A stretch of DNA of 64,000 nt, from the NCBI GenBank assembly GCA_049975245.1, contig JBNGDB010000006.1, positions 1-64,000 of the forward strand. Reading direction: 5' to 3'. A program made the position numbers and the translations under genes. Under the pieces are notes generated by a model. The model ran no database searches, had not been told where the DNA came from, and saw nothing but the letters and a program-made list of their open reading frames with translations. Positions within the stretch are counted from its first letter, which is position 1, and every line of letters starts with the position of its first letter. Of the stretch, positions 8,016 to 15,731 are shown one piece after another. The DNA is from UBA117 sp049975245. GTDB lineage: Archaea > Methanobacteriota > Methanobacteria > Methanobacteriales > Methanobacteriaceae.

Positions 8016-9701
8016 ATGAATATACGGCCTTTCAAAATGCCCTTTAAAAAGGAAAAGCCAGATCTTAAAAGGCTTAGAGAAATAGTGGGCGTACTTGCTA
8101 AATATCAATTCGCCAATCTTTTAGAGAGAACCGGGTTGATTAAGAGCCTACTAAAATTTTTTAAGTCTTCAGATATCTCCAAAGAATTAGATAATACTGC
8201 ACCCGAGAGATTAAGACTTGCCATGGAAGAATTGGGCACCACATTCATCAAGTTGGGACAGGTTTTAAGCACCAGACCCGATTTAGTGGGAAAAGATGTG
8301 GCAGATGAATTATCAAAACTGCAGGATGAAGTACCTCCCGTTTCCTTTGAAGCAGTTAAAGGGGTTGTAGAATCAGATTTAAAACAACCTATTGATGAAC
8401 TTTTTTTAGAATTTGATGAAGAACCTATTGCTTCTGCATCAATTGCTCAGGTACATCGAGGAGTACTTAAAGATGGTACAGAGGTAGCGGTAAAGGTTCA
8501 AAGACCTAATATATTTGAGCAAATCCAAAAAGACATTACTATTATGCGTTACCTGGCAGGCCAAGTGGATCGGCGAATTTCTGATCTCAAATATTATAAT
8601 CTTCCCGCAATAGTGGACGAATTTGAAAGGGCTATTGAAAAGGAGCTTGATTTTTTACAGGAATCCCGAAATATTGATAGGTTCAGATCTAACTTTGAAA
8701 AAGATTCTACTGTTTATGCCCCTGAAACTTACCCGGAATATTCCAGCATCCGGGTGCTGACCATGGAATTTATACACGGTACCAAGATCAGTGATATTAT
8801 AGACTCAGATATTGTTATAAACCGGAGTAAAATAGCAGAGATTGGGACTAAATCCTATTTTAAACAGATATTTTTGAAAGGCTATTTCCATGCTGATCCC
8901 CATCCTGGTAACATTTTGATAATGGAAAATAATGTGCTTTGTTTTGTTGATTTTGGTATGATGGGCCATTTAGACCAGGAATTTAGGGATAACCTGGCAG
9001 AAATCTTTGTTTACACTGTAAGATATGATGTTAAGGGAATAATCAGTCAGTTAATGTACATGGGAATTATTGATGATGATACAGATATTAATGAACTGAA
9101 GTACGACTTGATCGATCTCTTGGACAAATATTATGGTGCTGAAATTAAGGATGTGGGTGGTATGATCACCGAGTTCAGCATGCCTGGCTTGATGGTAAAA
9201 CACAAGCTTAAACTTCCTAAAGATTTCATATTGCTAGGAAGAGTTTTGAGTATGGCTGAAGATCTGGGAAGAAAACTGGATCCTAACTTTAATGGAATAG
9301 AATTAGCTGAACCATTAATTCGTAAACTATTCAAGCAGAGATTAAATCCATTAAGATTTTTAGATTATCAAACCCAATACCTATTCGAACTGGAACATAT
9401 AGCCAAAGATTTACCCCAAACTATTAATCAAACACTTCTTAGGGCAAAAAAGGGTAAGATCAAACTGGACATGGAAGTAAAAAATCTGGATAAATTCGCA
9501 GATAGAATGGAGAAGATTGTTGATCGAATATCTGTAGCACTCATAATCGCTGCACTGATAATTGGTTCATCTCTTATACTGCAGACTAACAAGGGTATGC
9601 CCATGCCAGTAATAGGGTTTTCATCAGTGGGAACTGTAGTTTTCCTAATTGCCACCATAATGGCCATAATATTAATTATTAATATTTTAAGAAAAGAATG
9701 A
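8016..9701 (+). CDS. ABC1/AarF/UbiB-family atypical protein kinase
   Basis: At 561 residues this is the normal length for UbiB-family proteins. The diagnostic KxGQ element is at K79-L80-G81-Q82 in TTFIKLGQVLSTRPDL. An alanine-containing nucleotide loop (ASASIAQVHRG) and the VAVKVQRP lysine follow near residues 140-165. The catalytic HADPHPGN loop is near 292 and the VDFGMMG metal-binding motif near 312. Two C-terminal membrane helices occupy roughly residues 507-560. In bacteria and mitochondria the family supports ubiquinone synthesis. Methanogens lack ubiquinone, so the partner here is probably another isoprenoid lipid. It sits alone after the carotenoid island. Confidence 0.9.
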   Translation: MNIRPFKMPFKKEKPDLKRLREIVGVLAKYQFANLLERTGLIKSLLKFFKSSDISKELDNTAPERLRLAMEELGTTFIKLGQVLSTRPDLVGKDVADELSKLQDEVPPVSFEAVKGVVESDLKQPIDELFLEFDEEPIASASIAQVHRGVLKDGTEVAVKVQRPNIFEQIQKDITIMRYLAGQVDRRISDLKYYNLPAIVDEFERAIEKELDFLQESRNIDRFRSNFEKDSTVYAPETYPEYSSIRVLTMEFIHGTKISDIIDSDIVINRSKIAEIGTKSYFKQIFLKGYFHADPHPGNILIMENNVLCFVDFGMMGHLDQEFRDNLAEIFVYTVRYDVKGIISQLMYMGIIDDDTDINELKYDLIDLLDKYYGAEIKDVGGMITEFSMPGLMVKHKLKLPKDFILLGRVLSMAEDLGRKLDPNFNGIELAEPLIRKLFKQRLNPLRFLDYQTQYLFELEHIAKDLPQTINQTLLRAKKGKIKLDMEVKNLDKFADRMEKIVDRISVALIIAALIIGSSLILQTNKGMPMPVIGFSSVGTVVFLIATIMAIILIINILRKE

Positions 9702-9856
9702 AATTATATTCAGTCAAGTAATAATATAAATTAATAAGATTTTAGTTCATGAAAATTCTGACTGTAAGATATACTTTTTTACATGTATTATCAATTATTA
9801 AATTTAAAAAAGAAACCACAAGAAATAATGAAATTTTTACCATGCTAGGTGTTTAA

Positions 9857-10219
9857 ATGAATTATTACATATTCCTGGACTACAAAGAAATATTAATTGG
9901 CATAATAACTGTTTTAATTCTTAGCATAATTTTGGGACTGATTGCTGGCCCTATTGGTTCTATTGCAGGATTTATTATTGCTAGCATATTAATTGGTTAC
10001 CGTATTAATGAGGGAATAGTTAGGGGAGCTGTTTATGGCACTATTGCCTGTTTACTAGCTGGACTTATATTTGCACTGTCCATGATGTTCATGGGAGCTA
10101 TCTCTGGCCAGGGCCCCGGTACGGATATGATGGAATTTGGAATCTCTGGCCTAATTATTGGATTAATGGTAGATGGTATATTAGGAGCTGTTGGTGGAGC
10201 TATTGGCGCTGAAATTTAG
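9857..10219 (+). CDS. Small DUF5518-like membrane protein
   Basis: This 120-residue protein is almost entirely hydrophobic, with four glycine-rich helices and a conserved-looking GYRINEGIVRGAVYG loop between helices two and three. The pattern resembles archaeal DUF5518 proteins of unknown function. An AGGTG site precedes the ATG. A short ACTG/CAGT hairpin followed by eight T residues closes the unit. It is unlinked by strand gap to the Hsp20 gene downstream, which has its own promoter. Function is unknown. Confidence 0.65.
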   Translation: MNYYIFLDYKEILIGIITVLILSIILGLIAGPIGSIAGFIIASILIGYRINEGIVRGAVYGTIACLLAGLIFALSMMFMGAISGQGPGTDMMEFGISGLIIGLMVDGILGAVGGAIGAEI

Positions 10220-10227
10220 ATTAAAAA

Positions 10228-10259
10228 ACTGGAAATCAGTTCAGCTGTCTCTTTTTTTT
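10228..10259 (+). terminator. Hairpin plus oligo-T terminator
   Basis: A short inverted repeat (ACTG/CAGT) within about 10 bases of the stop codon is followed by TCTC and a run of eight T residues at 10252-10259. Oligo-T runs terminate archaeal RNA polymerase. Confidence 0.5.
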
Positions 10260-10286
10260 GATTGGTAATAGTTTGGATGGGTAAAT

Positions 10287-10294
10287 TTTATATA
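10287..10294 (+). promoter_or_regulatory. TATA box for the Hsp20 gene
   Basis: TTTATATA lies about 25-28 bases upstream of position 10315-10320, the expected archaeal transcription start. That leaves a short leader containing the GAGG site and supports the ATG at 10342 as the true start. Confidence 0.6.
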
Positions 10295-10341
10295 ACAATA
10301 TTTCTAATATAGTATTGACTCAAGTTATGAGGCTGAGAAAA

Positions 10342-10782
10342 ATGAAAAAAAGAGATCCTGTAATAGAAATGAAAGATATGATACAGAGCATGATGGAAGA
10401 TACGGCCAAGACTTTAGATGTGATGCGCCAAGATATTGAAAAGAAGATAGTAGATTACACATTTGTACCGGGTAAAAATATTATAGAAACTGATGAAAGT
10501 GTGATTGTCCATGTACTATTGCCTGGTATTAAAAAAGAGGACATAGAACTGAATACCACTGAAAAAAAGTTGAAAGTCAAAGCTAAATTCGATGTTGAAC
10601 ATGCTATAAAAGGAAGTTACATTACTCTTTCCGATAAAAAAAGCGGATTTATCAGAAGAACAGTACGATTCCCTAAGAAAGTAATTCCACAAGAAGCTAA
10701 GGCTTCATTCGAGAATGGTATTTTGAAAGTGGAAGTACCTAAACTGGAAAAAGAAGAAAGTTTCAGTGTGAATGTGGAATAA
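10342..10782 (+). CDS. Hsp20/alpha-crystallin family small heat shock protein
   Basis: The chosen product is 146 residues. An alpha-crystallin domain covers roughly residues 45-146, with the HVLLPGIKKEDIEL strand region and the characteristic A-x-x-x-N-G-I-L-K-V-E-V-P element near the C-terminus. The N-terminal arm is methionine-rich and helical. These ATP-independent chaperones form oligomers that hold unfolding proteins. The ATG at 10342 follows a GAGG site by 9 bases; a TTG at 10315 lies at the predicted transcription start and is less likely. The gene is monocistronic, flanked by oligo-T runs. Confidence 0.92.
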   Translation: MKKRDPVIEMKDMIQSMMEDTAKTLDVMRQDIEKKIVDYTFVPGKNIIETDESVIVHVLLPGIKKEDIELNTTEKKLKVKAKFDVEHAIKGSYITLSDKKSGFIRRTVRFPKKVIPQEAKASFENGILKVEVPKLEKEESFSVNVE

Positions 10783-10832
10783 AAGGTGGATAATACTCCA
10801 AAATTATTTATTTTTTTATAATTATTATTTGC

Positions 10833-10842
10833 TTTTTTTTTT
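10833..10842 (+). terminator. Oligo-T terminator
   Basis: A run of ten T residues, preceded by further T-rich sequence from 10809, lies 50 bases after the Hsp20 stop codon and fits an archaeal intrinsic terminator. Confidence 0.5.
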
Positions 10843-10861
10843 ATTTGTTTAAGAAAAAAAC

Positions 10862-10869
10862 TTTATATA
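10862..10869 (+). promoter_or_regulatory. TATA box upstream of the TPR gene
   Basis: TTTATATA lies about 100 bases before the TPR protein start, implying a leader of roughly 80 bases. It directly follows the oligo-T run that ends the Hsp20 unit. Confidence 0.45.
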
Positions 10870-10970
10870 CCAGTATATTTAAATATAAATCTTTATTTTA
10901 ATCCTAATTCTTTATTATAATAATTAGAATGTTTACAAAATAAGTAATTTTTTTAGATTGAGGTGTAAAA

Positions 10971-13043
10971 TTGGAAGATTCCCGTGAAATATCCTATGAA
11001 GAGTGGGAAAAAATTATCGAAGAATGCGAAGAAAAATTAAAAGAGAATCCTGATGACCCTGAAGTTTGGACACGTAAAGGAATGGCACTTATAGGTATTA
11101 ATGAATATGATGAAGCTATTAAATGTTTTGATAATGCTTTAAACTTGGATATTGAATATAAATGGGCCTTGGAAAATAGGAGTATGGCTCTATTTTTAAG
11201 TGGCAGGTATGATGAAGCATTAACAGCTATCGACAGTATTTTAGCTAAAAATCCAGATGACGAGATTATATTAAATAATAAAGCATTCCTTTTATCAGCT
11301 ATGGGGAGATATGATGAGGCATTATCAATTTTTGAAACTATATCACATGAAGATGATGATTCTAACTTGTTGAACGAAAAAATTGAATGTCTTTTACCAT
11401 TGGAAAGGTATGATGAAGCAATTAATTGTGTGGATAAACTCTTAGCAGTAGATCCTGAAAACCCTGATTATCTATTTAAAAAGGGTAATATTTTACTGGC
11501 ATTAGAGGACTTTGAAAGTGCCCTTAAATACTTTGAAAAATCATTGGAAATTTATCCAGAAAGTCCAGAAACATGGAACTCTAAAGGAATAGCTCTTTCC
11601 ATTTTAAATCGTTATGAAAAGGCTTTAAATGCATTTGAAAATTCATTGCGTATAGATCCGGGAAATGATCATACCTGGTTTCTAAAAGGTAAGGCCTTGT
11701 ATAGTATGGGACGTTTTGATGAATCATTGGAAATGTTGCAGCGTTCAGTGGATATTAATCCTCTAAATATAGAAGCTTGGTATCATAGAGGTTTAGCATT
11801 ATATGATCTGGGCCAATATTCAGATTCTCTGGAATCATACGATGAAGCTCTTGAAATATTTGAGGACTATGCTGAAGCATGGAATGCTAAAGGTCTTTCT
11901 TTACATGAATTGGGGTTATATGAAGAAGAATTAAAATGTTACGACCACTGCATTGATATAGATCCTGATTTTACAGAGGCCATTACCAATAAAGGAGCTA
12001 CCCTGGCGTCACTGGAACTTTATGAGGATGCAATGGAAAAATTTGACTACGTTCTAAAATTAAATTCACAGGATATGAATGCCTGGCTTAACAAGGCTAG
12101 CGTTCTATTCCATAAAGAAGAATTTATTAGAGCCATAAAATGTCTGGATCAGGCCCTGAAGATTAATTCTAATTATTTGCCAGCATTACTCCTTAAAGCT
12201 GAAATTTTGCTGGAAATGGAAAAATTTGAGGAATCGGTAACCTTGTTTGACCATATCTTGGAAATTCAACCAGATAATATGGGGACCTGGTTTTTAAGAG
12301 GAATTGCACTGGGCAACTTGGAAAAACATTCAGATGCGGTGGATTCATTTAACCCGGTAATAAACCGTGAACCTGATAATGTGGGGGCATGGTTTTTGAA
12401 AGCAAAATCTTTGCAGATTATGGAAAGATATGAGGAATCTTTAAAATGCTATGACATGGTGAATCTCTTGGAACCTGACGAAATAGAAGCATACATTTTT
12501 AGCGGTGATATCTTGTTTGAACTATCAAGATACAACGAGGCCCTTGAAAGATTTAATAAGGCTTTAGAAATGGATTCAGAGAGTGCAGATCTTTATATAC
12601 GTAAAGGTCAGTGCTATGGTTTTATGGATGAACATGAAAAAGCTATAAAATCCTTTGATAAAGCTTTGAAACTTGATTCTGATAATCCATGGGCTTTGAA
12701 TTTTAAGGGTGTTGCATTTAGGGAACTAGGTGAAACTGAAAAGGCCATTAAATGTTTCTCCCAGATACTGGATGAGGATCAAGAACATGCAGGGGCCTGG
12801 TTTGAGATAGGTTTCACTAATCAAAACATGGAACAACATGAAGAAGCTATAAATTGTTTTAATAAGGCTTTGAAGATTAATCCTAAATTTGTATGGGCCT
12901 TAATTCAGAAGGGTATTAGTTTTAGAATTATAAATAAATATTCTGATGCTCTTGAATGTTTTGAAAAAGTTTTAACTATTGAACCAGAAAATTTAGATGC
13001 GTTGGAACTTAAAAAAGAAACATTAGAATATCTGGAATTTTAA
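10971..13043 (+). CDS. Long tetratricopeptide-repeat protein
   Basis: The 690-residue protein is made almost wholly of tandem 34-residue TPR units, about nineteen to twenty, from residue 20 to the end. The recurrent pattern is W-x-x-K-G-x-x-L, then YEEALKCFDKALEIDP-like helices. It has no signal peptide, no membrane helix and no fused catalytic domain, so it should be a cytoplasmic scaffold. The TTG start follows GAGGTG by about 6 bases. Such long TPR proteins are common in Methanobacteriales. The partner is unknown. Near-identical internal repeats make this locus prone to unit gain and loss. Confidence 0.9.
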   Translation: MEDSREISYEEWEKIIEECEEKLKENPDDPEVWTRKGMALIGINEYDEAIKCFDNALNLDIEYKWALENRSMALFLSGRYDEALTAIDSILAKNPDDEIILNNKAFLLSAMGRYDEALSIFETISHEDDDSNLLNEKIECLLPLERYDEAINCVDKLLAVDPENPDYLFKKGNILLALEDFESALKYFEKSLEIYPESPETWNSKGIALSILNRYEKALNAFENSLRIDPGNDHTWFLKGKALYSMGRFDESLEMLQRSVDINPLNIEAWYHRGLALYDLGQYSDSLESYDEALEIFEDYAEAWNAKGLSLHELGLYEEELKCYDHCIDIDPDFTEAITNKGATLASLELYEDAMEKFDYVLKLNSQDMNAWLNKASVLFHKEEFIRAIKCLDQALKINSNYLPALLLKAEILLEMEKFEESVTLFDHILEIQPDNMGTWFLRGIALGNLEKHSDAVDSFNPVINREPDNVGAWFLKAKSLQIMERYEESLKCYDMVNLLEPDEIEAYIFSGDILFELSRYNEALERFNKALEMDSESADLYIRKGQCYGFMDEHEKAIKSFDKALKLDSDNPWALNFKGVAFRELGETEKAIKCFSQILDEDQEHAGAWFEIGFTNQNMEQHEEAINCFNKALKINPKFVWALIQKGISFRIINKYSDALECFEKVLTIEPENLDALELKKETLEYLEF

Positions 13044-13353
13044 AAATATAATTATTATATTTTTTTTTTAAATATTTTGTAGCCCTTAGACTCTATTTTA
13101 ACCATAAAAATATATAAAATGACTAACAGATATTAATTCACTTTATAGGAAATAGTTGGAGGTATATATAATGCTCCTATTTGGGTGTAGGGTACCCTGA
13201 ATCTCTGGCAAATGTTATAATTTACTTAAAATTCAAAAAACCTAGTAGGAGGAATTATATTAAGCACATAACACATTTAATATCCTTTTTATCATTTTAA
13301 GTTTAATATTTACATTTCCATTAACTTATGCTCAATTTGTCGGGGCTTATGAT
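13044..13353 (+). other. Leader region with palindrome and broken signal-peptide reading frame
   Basis: This 310-base gap holds an oligo-T run, a 10-bp palindrome AGGGTACCCT at 13189-13198, and a strong AGGAGG site at 13247-13252. After that site the sequence reads as a signal peptide only if one T is added to the T-run near 13286-13290. The in-frame part just before the GTG at 13354 encodes NILFIILSLIFTFPLTYAQF, a textbook hydrophobic core and cleavage site. No ATG, GTG or TTG lies in the right place; the codon 6 bases after the site is ATT. Confidence 0.55.
13060..13069 (+). terminator. Oligo-T terminator
   Basis: About ten consecutive T residues occur 17 bases after the TPR gene stop codon. 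Confidence 0.45.
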
Positions 13354-13785
13354 GTGGAGATTAAAAAAGAGTATGTTAAATCCACTGCAAAATGTTCATG
13401 TAGTCTTTACTCAGATTACAAGTACCATACACATTATTTTAAAAATTATTGTCCTAACTGTCACCGATATGGAACAATAAATTATGAACAGGGCAGTGGC
13501 GGTCACAATCCTGAAGGAATGTGGTACTGTACTGCATGTGACATGGATTTCTGTTTAGTTCATGGCAAATCACACGACCATCGCGGACTTTTCCTGGAAG
13601 AAATAAATGCTAGCGATAGATTTAGTAAAAATAAGGATTCTGAAAACTTTCCAGATAAGTTGATCTATAAAAAAAAATTGAACTGGCAGAATATTGGTGG
13701 TAATGAACATTTTAAAATAGATAATAAAGATTTACCCCAACTAAAAAATTTACTATTAAAATCTAATTCAACCAGAATAATTTAA
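13354..13785 (+). pseudogene. Cys/His-rich probable zinc-binding protein, N-terminus apparently frameshifted
   Basis: The open frame of 143 residues contains CSCSLYSDYKYHTHYF, CPNC, YCTAC, C and several His residues within its first 75 residues, which suggests one or two structural zinc sites. I do not recognise the family. The GTG start used here is only the longest canonical option. Directly upstream in the same frame is a signal-peptide core ending TYAQF. Joining it to a proper start needs one inserted base and a non-standard ATT start after AGGAGG. So the gene is either recently inactivated, affected by a sequencing error in a T-run, or made without secretion from the GTG. The parent protein was probably exported. 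Confidence 0.5.
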
Positions 13786-13937
13786 AAATTTAGTTGTATT
13801 CTTTTTTTATTATTTTTATTTAAAAATTAGAGATTAATGATATTGGTATTAAAAACATATCAGACTTCTATTTTAATTTCATTAGAATAAAAATTTAATA
13901 TTTTTTTTATTTTAAATTTTTCAAATTAATAAGTTAA

Positions 13938-13986
13938 TGGCCAGACCATGTATGTGTAGTTATCATGGTGTTGAATGGTCTGGCCA
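13938..13986. ncRNA. GC-rich 12-bp perfect hairpin, candidate structured RNA
   Basis: TGGCCAGACCAT (13938-13949) and ATGGTCTGGCCA (13975-13986) are perfect reverse complements around a 25-base loop. A run of seven C and a small CCAC/GTGG pair follow at 13985-14001. The stem is far richer in GC than the A/T-rich surroundings. A 66-codon frame starts inside the stem at 13937, but it has no ribosome site and an odd composition, so an RNA element is the better reading. The transcribed strand is not clear. Confidence 0.4.
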
Positions 13987-14302
13987 CCCCCCCATATGTG
14001 GACTCTATATGAACTATATTGTTCATAAAAAAATATTTTCAAGGATAGATCTCCATTGGCGTTATGCAATTATGTACATCTCGGTATTTATATTTTTTTA
14101 TTTTTTTCTCACATTCCAATCTACTCATAAAATTTGATAAATAAGGTGAAAATATAAGAATTTCCAGAAATTTTAAATTGAAAAATTAACTTAATTTTTA
14201 AAAATCATGGAAATTGGCAAAAATAGATTATTACCTATACATCAACCGATCAATTTACACCAATTTTAAAAAATTTTGTATAAATCCAATTCATTAATAG
14301 AA

Positions 14303-14328
14303 CTTCGTTAAACAGTACTATAACGAAG
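14303..14328. promoter_or_regulatory. 8-bp inverted repeat upstream of DnaJ-type zinc protein
   Basis: CTTCGTTA (14303-14310) and TAACGAAG (14321-14328) are exact reverse complements separated by 10 bases, about 44 bases before the ATG at 14372. Position and symmetry suggest a regulator site; there is no direct evidence. Confidence 0.35.
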
Positions 14329-14371
14329 ATTTTAATATTATGTAAATCATATAATAATCATGGTGTAAAAA

Positions 14372-14794
14372 ATGGATAAAAAAAATGTTATTATCTTAGC
14401 AGTAGTGATCGCCATAATAGTAATTGTATCTGCATTAGCCTATACCACCATGAACACAAATATGAACCAATCCAAACCCACCAACAATACTTCTGATACA
14501 AATTATTCAATTCAAAATAATCAACAAAAAACCTCCACCGTAAATGGTACCAGAAAGATATGTTATTATTGTGGAGGTGCAGGTTGGGTAGAATGTTTCT
14601 GTGGAAATGGACGCATTGAATGTTTCACATGTGAAGGCGATGGTAGACTCGATGATGGATCTATCTGCTCTGTATGTAAAGGTAAAGGAACATTAATATG
14701 TCCCGATTGTAAGGGTACAGGAAAATTGATATGTCCCTCTTGTGGAGGAGATGGATATATTGATCCCGGTGACCAAGGAAATTATCCTCAATAA
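14372..14794 (+). CDS. Membrane-anchored DnaJ-type CxxCxGxG zinc-domain protein
   Basis: The 140-residue protein starts with a single membrane anchor at about residues 5-27, then an Asn/Thr-rich linker. From about residue 66 it carries the repeats CYYCGGAG, CFCGNG, CFTCEGDG, CSVCKGKG, CPDCKGTG and CPSCGGDG. These are the repeats of the DnaJ central zinc domain, here without a J domain or client-binding domain. The domain would face outside the membrane if the N-terminus acts as a signal anchor. It could be a redox or protein-binding module. The gene follows another Cys-rich gene and an inverted repeat. Role unknown. Confidence 0.8.
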   Translation: MDKKNVIILAVVIAIIVIVSALAYTTMNTNMNQSKPTNNTSDTNYSIQNNQQKTSTVNGTRKICYYCGGAGWVECFCGNGRIECFTCEGDGRLDDGSICSVCKGKGTLICPDCKGTGKLICPSCGGDGYIDPGDQGNYPQ

Positions 14795-14892
14795 CAATTG
14801 TAAAACTAACAAAATAATTTGTTTTAGTTAGTATCCTAACAAAAAGTAAAGTAAATCAATAATCACCAGTTTTTTTTAGAAATAATTATATT

Positions 14893-15573
14893 TTAGGACT
14901 TAGATGCAATTATGATAATTCCATTAGACCAATTACCATGATAACTGGTAAATTCTCTTTTTTCAATTATATCTATATTAAAAAATGGTTCTATTAAATC
15001 TCGAAGTTCTTGCTCACTGAAATGATGGGCCCGGTATATCTCAGCAGTATTTACTGTACCATCTTTCGTTACAATAAATGTACACTTTTCACCTGTTAAG
15101 TCAAAATCAGAGAGGTATCTGTCCCGATAAATTGGATTTTCCCAACTCTGGGCAAATTCAGCCATATATATAATTCCATCTTCCCCTAAAACGCGATTAG
15201 CTTCGTTTAATACGGAACTACGATCATCTACATCAACCACGGTGGTCATAAAGGCCTGCATTAGACAAACGTCAAAAGATTTATCATCATATGGCAAATT
15301 AAGGGCGTTGGCCACATGGAACTGGACCTTATTTTCATGCTTAGAATTGGTATTAACGGCAAAATCTTTTGAAATAGAAATTAATTCAGAATTAATATCA
15401 AATCCAGTAACAGTATAACCCTTCTCCTGTAATTCAAAATCTATTCTCCCCCATCCACAACCCCAATCTAAAATTTCCTTATCTGTAGATATTTTATCTA
15501 GAAATAATTTATCTAAAGGTACAGTAGAAGGTATTTTTTTACTGAATTTTTTCCAGTTCAAATGGCTGTTCAT
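14893..15573 (-). CDS. Class I SAM-dependent methyltransferase
   Basis: The 226-residue protein has the Rossmann methyltransferase motif I as ILDWGCGWGRIDFEL near residues 34-48. An acidic residue after strand two (GFDINSELI) binds the ribose. Motif II/III region NALNLPYDDKSFDVCLMQAF is near 88-107. This is the Methyltransf_11 type. The substrate cannot be told from sequence. It is transcribed divergently from the histidine kinase gene. There is no membrane segment. Confidence 0.85.
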   Translation of the reverse strand: MNSHLNWKKFSKKIPSTVPLDKLFLDKISTDKEILDWGCGWGRIDFELQEKGYTVTGFDINSELISISKDFAVNTNSKHENKVQFHVANALNLPYDDKSFDVCLMQAFMTTVVDVDDRSSVLNEANRVLGEDGIIYMAEFAQSWENPIYRDRYLSDFDLTGEKCTFIVTKDGTVNTAEIYRAHHFSEQELRDLIEPFFNIDIIEKREFTSYHGNWSNGIIIIASKS

Positions 15574-15731
15574 ATAAATTAGTATCTAGATTAAATTATA
15601 AAAAAATTAGCAGCTTAATAATTTGTATATATAATGATGGACATAAATAATGTCAAATAAGTGATATAATTTATTATTAAAGTTAATATAATTCCCAATC
15701 TGAAATATTGGGGGTTAGGGCGGGCTTTTTT

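Larger units (their letters stand above)
13786..14371. other. Non-coding gap between two zinc-motif genes
   Basis: Apart from the hairpin at 13938-13986, this 586-base gap holds T-rich sequence after 13785, a 6-bp repeat ATGAAC/GTTCAT at 14009-14026 and an 8-bp inverted repeat at 14303-14328. No credible coding frame was seen. Confidence 0.5.

Noticed and set aside
10971..13043. DNA-level tandem repeat array
   Set aside because: The periodicity comes from TPR coding units of about 102 bases with diverged sequence, so it is a protein repeat.
13937..14137. 66-codon plus-strand frame starting in the hairpin arm
   Set aside because: No ribosome site, the start codon is inside a perfect inverted repeat, and the composition is unlike neighbouring proteins. 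An RNA element explains the sequence better.
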